A program made the translations under genes and the position numbers. A model generated the notes under the pieces. That model did not search any database. It was not told the DNA's origin and saw only the letters and a program-made list of their open reading frames with translations. Positions 45,425 through 55,684 of a DNA stretch of 64,000 nucleotides are shown here, piece after piece. This stretch comes from Solanum dulcamara (Eukaryota; Streptophyta; Magnoliopsida; Solanales; Solanaceae), in NCBI RefSeq assembly GCF_947179165.1, contig NC_077240.1, positions 48,978,501-49,042,500 of the forward strand, in the 5' to 3' direction. Every line of letters starts with the position of its first letter. The stretch's first letter is position 1.

Positions 45425-46782
45425 TATAAGACACTAAAAGTAGAAGAGTCAGAAAATGAATTTTTAAGGGTGGTTTCTTGAAAATTTAGCATTTGCACCA
45501 GATGACATTTGCATGCCCAGTTCAGAAGCCATGAACATGAGTATGGTTCGTATTGGCCATCGTGGTGAAGCTTTGGAAATCAGGTGATCAGGGGAGAGGT
45601 TCACGAGAGGGACCAAAGTTTGTGGTGAGCACCACAAGCCGTGGTGCCCTCTGTGGTGGCCAATCTTTCCAAGTCCAAATCACGCCATCAGATTAGAGTC
45701 CAAGTCCATCACCACGACCACCACCACGGGCCATGGTGAGTTTCACAAACTGTAGTGGCTCCCCATCTAGGTGAATTTCCACTTTTTAGTTAAGGGTATT
45801 TTGATCTTTTCCTATGTTTTCATTATTGTATGTGGACCATTTTTGGGAGTATATTCTAACCTATTAACTGCCCTAAGCCCTCATAACCCTCTCATTATCA
45901 CCCAAACACTATAAATAAAAATCTTCTCTCTAAAAGTATTCTCTCAAGAGTCTTCTTCTTCCTCAAGTAATTCAAGGGATTTTTCAAGGTTTAAGCTTCA
46001 ATTCCTTCAAGTGAGGGCACCTAAAGGTCAAGGTATGTGGTAATTCTTCCTTGGTCTCTTTCACTCATGGAATCCCAAGTTTTCTCTCAAAATCTCTTAT
46101 GTATTTTTCTTCTAAACCCCCTAATTCTATGATGTTGAATTTGGTCTTCTTACTCATGATACATCTTATGGTTTTTGATTAAATTATGAATAATTCACAT
46201 CATGTTGCATGATTTCATGATGAATTTCAAAGACCTATGCTATATGCTAATTTCAAGTATATTTTTAATGAATTATGATCATGATTTTTATGAGATTTCA
46301 ATGAAAGCTTTATGAATGAGGACCAAGGTTTATGAATGAATCATGAAAGATTATGAATGATATTTCAATGATGCTTTAAGAAAAAAGGTTATAGTGCAAT
46401 AAGGATAATTTTTGCACAATCATGTTAAAGAAGTATAAAGGTTGTAATAGAATTTCCTCACACACTCATGTTGAAGTTGATAGATAAGCTACTCTTATGT
46501 TATTTTATAAAGATGGACCGGTATCTCTTATAACATTTCCGAATGATGTTAATGACTGTTTTCACAAAAGTTTTATTGGGATACATATTTAGCACCGAGA
46601 GGACTTTAAGGTGGGGTTTGATCTGGTAGCCTTTGTAGTTACTCAAGGGAATCCTAGTAGAAACCTTTGGTCTCTAACTACCTTGATCGCATAGGTTTAA
46701 AGTACCAATATGGCGTAGCTAGTGGATCCACATATAGCACATAGTTAGAGCAAATACCATCAAGAAGTCTACCCTGGCAAGG
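45425..46782 (+). repeat. Element E 3' LTR, truncated by element G
   Basis: It starts TATAAGACACTAAAAG (decayed from TGTAAGACCC) after the polypurine tract, has dyad words at 45530-45770 and TATAAATA at 45910, and stops in mid-LTR at CTACCCTGGCAAGG where element G begins. A left target copy would be CAAGG (46778-46782). The remaining LTR half is not in this window. Confidence 0.85.
45910..45917 (+). promoter_or_regulatory. TATA box of element E LTR
   Basis: TATAAATA is aligned with 27717 in the sister LTR, and followed by TCTTCTCTC and CAAGAGTCTTCTTCTTCC, a likely start region. Confidence 0.55.
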
Positions 46783-49021
46783 TGTTAGACCTTCCAAGTC
46801 AAAAAGTAGAGACAAAGGAAAATTATGGAAAATGGACTAAAAAGTTGAGTCTACGACTCAGTGTATGGGTCATAGAGGCTCCTACAAGTCATAGGACTGG
46901 CTCGTAGGACTAATGGTGAGGCCAGGAATTTTACCAAGTGAAGAAGGAAGATTACGTGTCCATATTATGACTCGTAGATGAAACAACTCATTAAAAAACT
47001 TTAAAAGTATGGAATTGCAAGTTTTCCAAACCCTACAAGATGACTAAAGTCTACTACTCATCGTCAAGTCAATGAATCATAGAATTGAGGCGTAGAGGAA
47101 GTTCAGAGACTTAGTCCTCAGGGTCTGTAGGATGAGTCACTTCTACGATTTGTAGAAGTGTCTATGACTCATAGAGACAAGTTGTAGAGAAATTTCTGAG
47201 GGTCAATCCTCAGGGTATTCCCAAAACCCTGTAGGATGAGGCATTTTTATGACTCATCGACCCTCCAACGATTCATAAGGAGGGGTCGTAGGGTCTGTCC
47301 GATATAGAATTTTTAAAGGGAATTTTAGTTATTTCTCATATTTTAACATCAAAGTGTGGTCATTTTAGGTACTGAATTGATCCTATCTAAGGACCCTAAA
47401 CTATACCAAACCCCTCATTCTCACACTTAGACTCAAACACACAAAATTATTTCCTCTCAAACTTCTCCTAAGAGTTTTAAGTAAAGCCTAGGGTTTCACT
47501 TCAAGGTTCTTTAAGTTTCCACTTTCAAAGCTGCATTAGGGCATTATTTTCTATGGTATATGGGTCTCATTCATAGGTTCTTTCATCCATGGAGCCCTAG
47601 TATTTTTCTAACCTATCAACTCCATTTTAATTGATGAATTTTATGGGTTTTCATATTATGATTTCAAATGTATAAGTTATTGAGTATTCTTTGTTTATGT
47701 ACCCATCTTAGTCTATAATTGATCTTAATTTCATAAAAGCTTTTAAGTATTAAAGGTCTTTATATGAAGGCATGAAGAGTTTTAAAGTGTATCGATGAGT
47801 TGTTTTAAAGATGTCTCAAATGATGCATTCTATTACTCTCATGCATGCTAGCATTGATTTAATTGACTTGAAAATTGATTGATTAGAACCCACCTAGTTT
47901 TACTATGCTTCAATGAAGTTTGAGTTGAAAGCTTTGACTCCAAAATGAATGTTTATGAAAGCAAATGTCAATAATCAAGGGAGTCTTATGAAATGAAAGA
48001 ATGATAAAATGATATGAATGAATGATTCTTTATGTGATAAGGACAATTCTCACATACTTGAATCGATAAAGGTTTTAATGATCTATTCTACCGAATGTGA
48101 TATTTGAATTCTCAATTTATATGTTATGACTATTTTGAAGGATTGAACTATTCCGTGGGATTGAATTAGCACCAAATGGAAAATTGAGGTGGGATTTGAT
48201 AATGGAATCCTAGTAGAAACCCCTTGTCGCATTAAATATGTGCCAACATAGGAGCCCTTGTAGGTTTAGTCTAGTGGATTCACAAATAGCCCTAAATATT
48301 TAAAGAATTGAATGAAGTTGATAGAGTTCTACCGGCAAGTAGTCTCTCCGTGCCAACATAGGAGATTATGTTGGATTCTATGTAGTAGCTCGGGTTGTCT
48401 TAAATGTCATTTATGGTCATCTCCCACAATTGAAAATATAAAATTTTATTTACTTGATTGATTATGCATGCATTGCACTATATTACACACTATATTAATG
48501 TTCTAATATTTCTTCAATGTTATTACATGCCTACATACTTAGTATATTCAAAGTACTAACGTATACTCTTTTTCCTACATGATATCACCATGTAGGGACC
48601 GATGTTGCTCAACATTCACCTCCACATGGCTAGTTGATTCGTTGAAGGCTACATAGTTGGTGAGTTCCTATATTTCGGGAACAACATCCCCTTTCCTTTT
48701 CTAGCTTATGAAGTGTAAAGATGTTTGAATACCTTTCATGGTTCTTAATTTTAATTTCAATGAGGGTGAGTTAGGGATATGTCTTAGCCCCCGACAAGTA
48801 TTTATTAGAGGTATGCTTGGACATAAATGTGTGACGTCTTAAGTTGATATTGACTCTTATTCTATGTTGTTTCCCTTAGTCCCATTATCCCCTTTATTTC
48901 TGCTTGTTATTAAATCTCTTCACCTATGAAAGGCTAAATGAATTTTAAGAGTCTTGGGTGAGGTACCTCCGAGTGTCTCATTTGTTGTGTTGCATCTAAG
49001 ACCTAGACTTGGGTCGTAACA
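46783..49021 (+). repeat. Element G 5' LTR (2239 bp)
   Basis: It starts TGTTAGACCTTCC and ends GGGTCGTAACA (TGACA decayed to TAACA), three bases before the PBS. U3 (about 46845-47300) is an array of CTACGACTCAT/ATGAGTCGTAG-like words as in element D. A double stem-loop lies at 48539-48595. Confidence 0.9.
48539..48595 (+). promoter_or_regulatory. Double stem-loop in G LTR
   Basis: TTAGTAT/GTACTAA (48539-48559; one transition in the arm) and CTACATG/CATGTAG (48575-48595). Confidence 0.6.
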
Positions 49022-49024
49022 AAC

Positions 49025-49040
49025 TTTGTATCAGAGTTTG
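49025..49040 (+). promoter_or_regulatory. Element G primer binding site
   Basis: TTTGTATCAGAGTTTG, close to the initiator-Met tRNA complement TTGGTATCAGAGC. Confidence 0.8.
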
Positions 49041-49231
49041 AGGTTTTGAATAGTTCTCAGAGTCCAACATACCATGTCAAATAGGGTCATGTTCATGTTT
49101 GTGAAGCGCGCCCTAACTATGAATAGGAGCCTATGAGACGTTTAGGAAAGTTTTCACTTCTTTCAAAATTTATATCGTGCGCTAGAGTGTCCTAAGACTT
49201 CATATAACTAACGAATCATTTTAATGTCTTC

Positions 49232-50300
49232 TAGATCATTCCTCAAATAAGAGTACTTCTACCTAGAGCAAAGGTCAATGATGAGGACCAAGCTCCTCCA
49301 GTTCCCTAAGCTCCACATCATGAGGAAGGAGTAACACATGCAAAATTTTGCAATATCATCACTTTGTTGGCCAAGCCGTAGCCAACCAAACTAACCAAGG
49401 CATTATTCCTCCTCCTCCCCAAGTGCCTAATACATCTTCTAGTATTAGGGACTTCAAGAGGATGAATCCATCTGAGTTTGATGGTTCCAAAGTAGATAAG
49501 GACCCTATGGAATTAATTAAGGAAGGTTATCATATTATGGCTATCATAGGAGTTCCTCCAAATAAAAAGTCCGAGCTTGTGGCCTATCAACTCAAAGGTG
49601 TGGCAAGGGTGTGGTATGAGTAGTGGGTTATTGATCGGGGCGAAGATATGGAGCCTATAGAATGGGAAGAATTCAAGGGAACCTTCCTAGATCGTTTCTT
49701 TCCCTTGGAGCTAAGGGAAGTAAATATTCAAGAGTTCATCAATCTTCGACAAGGGGGCATGAGTGTGAGAGAATATGCCTTCAAATTCACTAAATTATCT
49801 AAGTATGCTCCTTTCATGATCTCCGACCCAAGGGCAAGGATGAGCAAGTTCATCTTCGATGTTTCTAGTTTGGTGTCCAGGGAATGCAAGATGGTCTATT
49901 GGTAAAAGAGATGGACATCTCCCAACTCATGACATATGCAAAAAAAATTAAGAAAGAGAAGTTAAGGACGAGGTCAAGAGGGTTCAAGAAGGCTAGAGTT
50001 GATGGTGTAGGGTTCAATCATCAAAGGTCCGGTTATGGTGGTAGTGGAAAGGGCCAAGGTAGGCAATAATTTGTGAGACAAGGTTCAACCAATGCTCCTC
50101 CTCCAAGTTTCAACAAGGAAAAGGGTGCTAACCCGATGGTTCCAAGAGAGAATGTTTTTGCTCAAACTTTTCCCGCTTGCAAAAAGTGTGGGAGGACTCA
50201 TAAAGAGGAATGCTTATCCAGCTCCATTGCATGCTTTAAGTATGGCAAGATCGGCCACCATGCTAGATATTGTAGAGGTGGTGGTGGTAGGCCTCAAGCC
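49232..50300 (+). pseudogene. gag: Element G gag
   Basis: A decayed N-terminus (about 49232-49350) leads to open stretches at 49348-49623 (RMNPSEFDGSKVDKDPMELI, YQLKGVARVWYE, then TAG for the Gln of the following QW) and 49648-49905 (WEEFKGTFLDRFFPLELREV, EFINLRQGGMSVREYAFKF, LSKYAPFMI). A third follows at 49884-50069. The knuckle region in the next frame (about 50175-50275) has CKKCGRTHKEEC and CFKYGKIGHHARYC, where the second cysteine of the CCHC box is Tyr. This is the usual gag type of plant Tekay-like elements. Confidence 0.88.
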
Positions 50301-51032
50301 AAAATTTCTCATGGTCAACAAGCTCAAGGAGGTGGCCAACGCACCAACTGCTTTTATGCTTTACATGGGAGACAACACGTTGAGGAAGCACCCAATGTTG
50401 TTACCGATATGTTAAAGGTCTTTTCTTTTGATGTATATACCTTATTAGATTCCGGTGCAAATTTTTTGTTTGTTACTCCATTCCTTGCAAATAGGATTGA
50501 TGTGTTGCCCAAAATGTTAATAGAGCCCTATTTGGTATCTACCCTCATTGGTGAGTCGGTTATTGCTAGAAAGGTCTATAAGAGTTGTCCCATGTCTATC
50601 TTGCATAAAGTTGTTCCTTGTGATCTCATTGTGCTTGAAATGGTATATTTTGATGTTATTCTTGTGATGGATTGGTTGTATGCATATTATGATTCTATAG
50701 ATTGCAGGACTCGTAGAGTCAAGTTTCAATTCCCAAATAAGTCTATTATTGAATGGAAGGGTCATGATTTGGTTGTGAAGGGTAAGTTCTTTACTTTTCT
50801 TAAGTTCCGAAAGTTGATTGCTAAGGGTTGTATCTACCACATAGTGAGGGTTAAGGATGTCGTCTCCAAAAATCTTTCTCTTGAGTCGGTTCCCATGGTC
50901 AATGAATTTTCTAATGTTTTTTTCGATGACCTTCCTGGTGTCCCTCCCGAAAGGGAAATTGATTTTGGTACCGATTTTCTCTCTGATACCCAACCTATAT
51001 CTATTCTCCCTTATGAAATGGCCCAGTGGAAT
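50073..51032 (+). pseudogene. pol: Element G gag end and aspartic protease, open frame
   Basis: A 320-codon open frame, the longest in the window. After the knuckle it holds the protease: FDVYTLLDSGANFLFVTPFL with an intact DSGA active site, LIGESVIARKVY, and FDVILVMDWL, the conserved landmark (Gly of GMDW changed to Val). It continues into the linker IIEWKGHDLVVKGKFF, KGCIYHIVRVKDV and the start of RT (PPEREIDFGTDFLSDTQPIS), then leaves frame before the RT fingers. It begins inside gag, so the listed start is only the first in-frame ATG. Confidence 0.88.
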
Positions 51033-52044
51033 TAAAGGAGTTAAAGGAAAAATTAAAGGACTTGTTGGAGAAAGGGTTCATAAGGCCAAGTATTTCGCCA
51101 TAGGGTGCTCCCATATCTTTTGTAAAGAAGAAGGATGAGTCACTTTGGATGTGCATAAATTACCATCAATTGAACAAGGTGACCATTAAGAATAAGTACC
51201 CAATCCCTTAGATAGGTGATTTTTTTGATCAATTGCAAGAGGCAAGTCATTTTTCCAAGATCGATCTCTGGTCCGACTATCATCAACTAAGGTTGAGAGA
51301 GTGTGACATTCCCAAAATGACATTTTGAACTAGGTATGGTCACTTTGAATTTTTGGTGATGTCGTTTGGGTTGAAGAATTCATCGGTGGTGTTTATGGAC
51401 CTAATGAATAGGGTTTTCAAACCCTACCTTAATACTTTTGTGGTGTTCTTCATTGACGATATCTTGATTTACTCTCGGGGTGAGGAAGAGCATAAGGATC
51501 ACTTGAGAGTTGTACTTCAAACCTTGAGAGATAGGCAATTTTTTGCCTAATTTAGTAAGTGTGAATTTTGGTTGAAAGAGGTGATGTTTCTTGGTCACAT
51601 AGTGTCCGCTGATGGGATCAAGGTCGATCCTAGGAAAATAGAGGCGGTCAAGAATTGGCCTAGACCATTGTCTCCTTCGGACATTAGTAGCTTTTTGGAT
51701 CTAGCTGATTATTATAGAAGGTTACACATTCACTAAAAAAAATCCCTTTGTAGCCAATCATTTATTCAAAAAAATGGAATGTTGAAGGGTTCTTTACTAT
51801 TTTATCTCCTTTGAAAAAGTTGACTCAAAAGAAGGCAAAGTTCCAATGGACGGTTGAATGTAAAAAAAGCTTCCAAACATTGAAAAATTGACTTATGTAT
51901 GCTCCTATTTTAACACAACCGAAAGGCTTAGAAGGGTTCGTGGTATATTACAATGGTTTAAGGGTTGGTTTGGGTTGTGTGTCGATGAAAAATGGTAAGG
52001 TTATAGCCTATGATTGTAGGTAATTAAAGGTACATAAGTGTAAT
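51033..52044 (+). pseudogene. pol: Element G reverse transcriptase and RNase H start
   Basis: The frames shift at about 51030. Fingers (51110-51180; [20 protein letters not shown]), then the palm with the catalytic FIDDILIYS intact at 51353-51550 ([18 protein letters not shown]), [10 protein letters not shown], and the thumb ([14 protein letters not shown], 51680-51722). About 57 bp of foreign sequence splits the thumb (51724-51780). RNase H begins (WTVECKKSFQTL; VVYYNGLRVGLG) and ends at KVHKCN, where the LTR at 52045 inserted. Stops fall at CGA/TGA and AAA/TAA positions. Confidence 0.88.
51724..51780. other. Short insertion in G thumb domain
   Basis: The expected coding run ends at AGAAGGTT and resumes at GTTGAAGGGTTC; between them are about 57 bases containing ACACATTCACTAAAAAA and CCTTTGTAGCC. 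A GTT borders both ends. This could be a transposon footprint or repair filler. Confidence 0.6.
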
Positions 52045-53526
52045 TGTAAGACCCCAAAAATGTGAAAGGTCCTAAATCAAGGAACCAAGGACGAATTCTC
52101 AGAAGTTGCAAAAAACTAGCACCAGAAGCTGACCATGGAAGCCTTCACGGACCGTGGTAAGCACCACGGACCATGGTGTGCAACCGTGCTAGAGATTCAG
52201 AGGCTCCGACTATAGAGAACGGACCACGATAGAGGACCACAGACCATGGTGAGCACCATGGGCTGTGAAGCCCTCCGTAGTGAGACCTCTCTAAATTCCT
52301 CAGGAATTTTCCCAAAGACAGGGTCCACAGACGACCACCACGGTCCGTGGTGTATTTCATAGATCATCAAGCTGTCCGTGAAGAAAGTTCAGAGACTACC
52401 CTACAAGTCCCTTTTATGAATTTCTCTAAGTCCCTTATCACAAGATCCCACCACGGACCATGGTGAGCATCACAATCTATGAAGGGTCCCCTTGAAGTCT
52501 CTTCCAGCTAGATCGGACACTTTGGTCTTTTCCTATGTTTTAACCCAAAGTGGTGTCATTTTAAGGGAAAAATTCACCTATCAAAAGACCAAAGACCCTT
52601 CAATGCCCTCATTTTCTTTCACTCCAACTTCCCAAACACAAATTCTCTCAAACTCTCTGAGGAGTTTCAATCCAAGCTAAGGTTCATCTCAAGGCATCTT
52701 CAAGTCTCCTTTCCTTCTCAAGCTTTCATTAGGGATTTTGTTTCCCCCAACGTATGTGGGTTTTCATCCATGGGTCCTTCCACCCATGGAGCCCAAATGT
52801 TTTCTCAACGTAGCATTTTAATCTTTTGATGATGAAATCTAATGGGATTTTACATTATGAATCTAAATGCATAGATTTTGATATATTTTAAGTATATTAA
52901 GATATATTGATGAATATTGACTCTTGATTTCATGAAGTTATGATGTTCTTAAAGATCCTTATATGAAGCTATAAAATTAGTTTTTTTAAAGTATATTGGT
53001 AGGTTGTTTTAAGATATTTAGATGATGTATTCCTTTACTCTTATGCATGCTAGAATTGATTTAAATGACTTGAAAGTTGATTGATTTGAACCCACCTAGT
53101 TTTGACTCTAGTTTTTTCTAAAGCATGACTTGAAGTTTATGGAATCCAATTAAATGTTTAATAAAGATAATGACTATGGTCGTGGGAGTCTTTTCAATGA
53201 AAGAATGAATGGTTCTGAAAAGTGTCCCTACCTAGTTTTACTATGTTTGGATGAAGTTTGAAATGAAAGCTTTGAATCCAACATGAATTATATGAAGAAA
53301 GTGTTTATGAAATGGGAGTCTTATGATTGATTGAATGATGCAAGGATTTATTAGCCAAAGTAAGGTTTCAATGTGAAAGGACAATTCTCGCGTTGAATCA
53401 AATCAAAGGTTTTAATAACCTATTCCATTGAATGATGATTTCAAGTTAAAGTTATATAAATGCTTATGTTGTTATGATATTTAAATGTTATTCTATTGAG
53501 TGTTTACCTAGCACCGAGCTGGACTA

Positions 53527-53675
53527 GGGGCGAATACCCATGTCCTAGAAATATATGACACCATAAGTATAAAGGAGATAGAGGTGAACACCCAAATCAC
53601 TAAGAGGTGAGTACCCGAAATATCAAGGCTTGAAGGTGAGTACCCGAGTCTAAGAACTAGGGGTGAGTACCCGGT
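53527..53675 (+). repeat. Short degenerate tandem repeat in LTR
   Basis: Five copies of an element like GGTGAGTACCCG, spaced 24-45 bp. The equivalent part of other family C LTRs has at most one or two such words. Confidence 0.7.
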
Positions 53676-54163
53676 TCACACAATAGCTTAGTGGATCCAC
53701 TTAGGCGTGATTGAGTCTACCTTGGAAAGTAGTCTTTTCTTTTTCCTCTGATGTAGGGGTAACTTTGGGACTCCATGTTATATCTCACATGGTTTATGTC
53801 GGTTAACGGTCGCTCTCACAAAGGCACAAGGTCCCTCTTCCAATGTTTAAGATATAACATATGATGTCTACTATATCTAGCAGTAAGTAAATTATGTTCT
53901 CTCACAAAGTTTAAGGATTTCTTTCAAAAGGTGTATGGTATACTTATTTCATTTCGTGGTACTTTGCAAGTATATGGGTTTTTATAATGAGTCACGATTT
54001 CCTCTATAATGCTTAAGTTTCTTTTATGATTCATGATGGTTTCTATATTTCATTGACTAAGCTTCATAACTCTAAATATTATTTCAAATAATTGCAAGGT
54101 TCTAGCATGGTCCATTGCATCACCTTATTGTATAATGATATATTGCATTGCATGCTCGCATAC

Positions 54164-54218
54164 TCAGTACATTCAAAGTACTAACACATACTTTTATCTA
54201 CATGATATCACCATGTAG
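54164..54218 (+). promoter_or_regulatory. Double stem-loop in family C LTR
   Basis: TCAGTAC/GTACTAA (54164-54184) and CTACATG/CATGTAG (54198-54218). Confidence 0.6.
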
Positions 54219-54488
54219 GGACCGATGGTTCTCCATATTTTCCTCTACGTGGCTAGTTTAATCATTGAAGACTACTTAGTTGGTGAGTTCCCATGTTCCG
54301 GTAACAATATTTCATTTCTTTTTCTTGCTATTTGCATGAATATACTTTCAGTTATCTTGTGGTACTTTTGGATACTTATTATGAGGGTGATCTAGGAACA
54401 TGTCTTAGCCCCTGCCAAGTGTAAAGAAAGTACAGGTATTGTTGGATAAATAGATGATGTTTGATGTTGCCGATGATTTCTATTCTAT

Positions 54489-54929
54489 TGTCACGACCCA
54501 AGCGTATGGCCTAGATGTGACATGGCGAATGAGAAATCTGAAAGTACCTCAAACAAGCCTCGTAGCATTCTCTTAGCCTTTCATAGGTAATGATGATAAA
54601 TAAACAAGCGGAAATCATAATAGTAAAGCTTCAACTTATATATGTCCAACAATACCTCTAACTTTTAGATTTAACGGGGCTAAGACAAGTCTCTAGCTCA
54701 CCCTCAATCATAATAGAAAAAATGCCATAGTAAAATATCTCAACATATCATAAGTTAGAAAGATAAAGGAGTATTATTCCCGGAACATGGGAACTCACCA
54801 AAAGTAGTCTTTAATGGAATCTCAACTAGCCACATGGAGGAGAACGAGGAGGAGCACTAGTCCCTACATGGTGATATCATGTAGGCAAAAGAGTATGCGT
54901 TAGTACTTTAAATGTACTAAGTATGTAAG
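54489..54929 (-). repeat. Family C LTR fragment, minus strand
   Basis: It starts TGTCACGACCCAAGCG on the plus strand and aligns with 37842-38321, including the inverted double stem-loop (54864-54920). TCTAT (54484-54488) would be its left target copy. It is cut at GTAAG (54925-54929) by the LTR of element H; the rest is not found in the window. Confidence 0.88.
54864..54920 (-). promoter_or_regulatory. Double stem-loop in minus-strand LTR fragment
   Basis: CTACATG/CATGTAG (54864-54884) and TTAGTAC/GTACTAA (54900-54920), perfect arms. Confidence 0.65.
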
Positions 54930-55407
54930 TGTCACGACCCAACCCCGTAAGCCGCGACTGGGGTCCTACTTGGACCCTCTTATGCGTATTTATCAGCTAC
55001 ACTTAAGTTGAACCGTGTGTGATGTGATACTATATACAAAAACCTCAATAGTTTAAAACTTTTTCATGTACCTGTAGCCTCTTTTATTCGTATCATATCA
55101 TGAAAGGGAACGCACCGACGAGGCTACCATAACATAAAAACATTTACAACATGCCATATAGGCACAGTCAAAACAAACTTATAAACAACCCACATCCATA
55201 TGTCGACAGACCTCTAGGAATAGTAATAGCAATATATGGTAGGACAGGGCCTTCGCCGTACCCCTGAATGTATAAATATATACATTAAGTGACCGGTATC
55301 AAAAATTAGGCTCCAGAACAGTGAAGCACTTCCGACATAGCTGAGAGGAACTCCTAAGCTAACGGATCTCCAGAATGAACATCTATACCTACGGGCATGA
55401 AACGCAG

Positions 55408-55447
55408 CCCCACGGGGAATGGGGGGTCAATACGATATATGTACTGA
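55408..55447 (-). promoter_or_regulatory. Double stem-loop in H LTR
   Basis: Stem 2 is CCCCA/TGGGG (55408-55424). Stem 1 is TCAATAC/GTACTGA (55427-55447; one mismatch). Confidence 0.55.
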
Positions 55448-55684
55448 GTATATAAAGCATAACGCATCACAACTGAGAGAACAACTGAAATGGGGATACA
55501 AGAAATAAGTATAACAGTTAATAAGGTACTATACCTGCATCTTATAACATAAGGGCATGTACATCATCTTCACATACCGTATTCGGCCCACTGGGGTATG
55601 CAGAGTTACCATGTCATCACATACGACGTCGTGTCATAGGTTACAATTACCTTATTATGTTTTCATATGCATGCCCATCTATCA

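Larger units (their letters stand above)
32986..46782 (+). mobile_element. Element E: Ty3/gypsy retrotransposon fragment hosting a deep nest
   Basis: It enters at the RNase H C-terminus, runs into the integrase core (to 33762), is interrupted by the LTR 33763-44335, resumes at 44341 with the rest of integrase and chromodomain (to 45179), then a stem-loop and polypurine tract (45391-45421) and a 3' LTR (45425-46782) itself cut by element G. gag, protease and RT are absent. Confidence 0.88.
46783..52044 (+). mobile_element. Element G: Ty3/gypsy retrotransposon, 3' part displaced
   Basis: 5' LTR 46783-49021, PBS, gag, protease, RT and the start of RNase H up to 52044, where another LTR inserts. 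The best preserved gag-protease of the window is here (an open stretch of 320 codons). Integrase and 3' LTR are not in the window. Confidence 0.88.
52045..54488 (+). repeat. Family C LTR in element G, truncated on the right
   Basis: It starts TGTAAGACCCCAAAAATG after GTAAT (52040-52044). U3 (52130-52480) has at least four dyad words of the CACGGACCRTGGTG kind. A five-copy repeat of a GGTGAGTACCCG-like unit lies at 53527-53675, and a double stem-loop at 54164-54218. The final 100 or so bases of the LTR are absent because an inverted LTR starts at 54489. Confidence 0.88.

Noticed and set aside
50517..50993. 158-codon minus-strand frame
   Set aside because: It is a shadow on the opposite strand of the element G protease, which has the DSGA active site on the plus strand.
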